Assembly (NCBI GenBank): GCA_963757115.1
Contig: CAVWQV010000007.1
Location: 62,001 to 126,000 of the forward strand
Origin: CAVWQV01 sp963757115
GTDB taxonomy: Bacteria > Pseudomonadota > Alphaproteobacteria > Acetobacterales > Acetobacteraceae
Reading direction: 5' to 3'
Length of the DNA: 64,000 nt
The notes beneath the pieces are model-generated. The model saw nothing but the letters and a program-made list of their open reading frames with translations. It made no database searches and was not told the DNA's origin. Below, in pieces: positions 63,639 through 64,000 of the stretch. The translations under genes and the position numbers were made by a program. Each line of letters starts with the position of its first letter. Position 1 is the first letter of the stretch.

Positions 63639-64000
63639 ATGATTGCGAACGCCTCGCCGGAGGGCCTGGCGGTCGGTCACGCGCTGACCGCAAAGGCGCA
63701 CGAGTTGATCGCCGCCGGCGGCCTTCTGGGCTTGCTCAGCATCCTGGCCGGTCTCGTCTCACGCCGGTTCGGCGCGCCCGTGCTGCTGGTGTTTCTGGCG
63801 CTTGGGATGCTGGTCGGCGAGGACGGGCTCGGGGTCCCGTTCGACGATTTCTACGCCGCCTACCTGATCGGCAGCATTGCGCTTGCGATCATCCTGTTCG
63901 AGGGCGGGGTGAAGACCCGCATCCCGACACTCCGCCTCGCGTTCTGGCCCGCTTTCGTGCTGGCGACGGTCGGGGTGGCCGCCACCGCCGGCGTCATGGG
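63639..64000 (+). CDS. CPA1-type K+/H+ (NhaP2-like) antiporter, partial at window end
   Basis: The first 120 residues of a membrane antiporter. Seen: LIAAGGLLGLLSILAGLVSRRFGAPVLLVFLALGMLVGEDGLG, FDDFYAAYLIGSIALAIILFEGGVKTRI and WPAFVLATVGVAATAGVM, matching the first helices of NhaP2-type potassium/proton antiporters. ATG 63639 is the first usable start, 15 bases after the upstream stop. The gene runs off the right edge of the window. Confidence 0.85.
   Translation, partial: MIANASPEGLAVGHALTAKAHELIAAGGLLGLLSILAGLVSRRFGAPVLLVFLALGMLVGEDGLGVPFDDFYAAYLIGSIALAIILFEGGVKTRIPTLRLAFWPAFVLATVGVAATAGVM

Noticed and set aside
1..64000. CRISPR arrays, insertion sequences, tRNA or rRNA genes
   Set aside because: I saw no regularly spaced repeats, transposase motifs, terminal inverted repeats around a gene, or tRNA-like arm patterns on either strand. 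A dedicated search could still find a tRNA I missed.

Overview
This is a 64 kb stretch of high-GC bacterial chromosome. Gene content and arrangement point to a soil or environmental alphaproteobacterium: an imp-type type VI secretion system (T6SS), a CaiB-family CoA transferase, the beta-ketoadipate genes catA and catB, a formamidase with FmdB, a Baeyer-Villiger monooxygenase and small basic alphaproteobacterial-type proteins. The genus cannot be fixed from sequence reading alone.

Layout. 1-4.6 kb: a dapA 3' remnant, then an overlapping uppP / CaiB-family transferase / SGNH hydrolase operon, facing a CinA-C amidase gene. 4.6-6.5 kb: a frameshifted two-repeat secreted protein, a YqhA-type membrane protein, a 650-base gap holding a minus-strand terminator, and a small lipoprotein. 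6.5-9.9 kb: a catalytically dead caspase-like protein with a peptidoglycan-binding domain, a haem c (CxxCH) HAMP membrane sensor, and a Ser/Thr kinase overlapping it by 4 bases. 10-40 kb: the T6SS. The minus strand carries tssA, tssB, tssC, a second tssC-like gene (impD), tagJ, tssE, tssF, tssG and a methyltransferase, in the classical impA-H order. The plus strand carries tssH, hcp, an unknown gene and a ribosome-inactivating-protein (RIP) gene. A second minus-strand block carries tssM, vgrG, a small unknown gene, PAAR, tagH, tssK, tssL, tagF and a second kinase, with the phosphatase pppA inserted on the plus strand. A GH73-like wall hydrolase lies divergent from tssM. No tssJ was seen; TssL carries an OmpA-like domain that may supply peptidoglycan anchoring.

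40-55.5 kb: a mixed metabolic region with an SRPBCC protein, an enolase-superfamily dehydratase, an actinobacterial-type glycogen synthase, a LysR regulator, a Baeyer-Villiger monooxygenase, an XRE regulator, an MFS transporter, Pcm, aspartate dehydrogenase, catB-catA, and fmdA-fmdB. 55.5-64 kb: an RND efflux pair followed by three secreted proteins (DUF4410-like lipoprotein, Cys-rich repeat protein, Tyr/Gly-repeat protein) and the start of a K+/H+ antiporter.

The most interesting element is the RIP gene just downstream of hcp: all five active-site residues of ricin-type N-glycosidases can be placed in it, making it a candidate T6SS effector against ribosomes. A second striking pattern is the number of broken reading frames. 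tssM has about a dozen frame changes. The methyltransferase and one kinase have two each. tssH, tagH, catB, the RND pump, the repeat protein and a small secreted protein have one each, and tssK has an in-frame TAA. Protein-level conservation on both sides of each break, and the location of several in short homopolymers, suggest sequencing or assembly error for many of them. Recent decay, especially of tssM, cannot be excluded.
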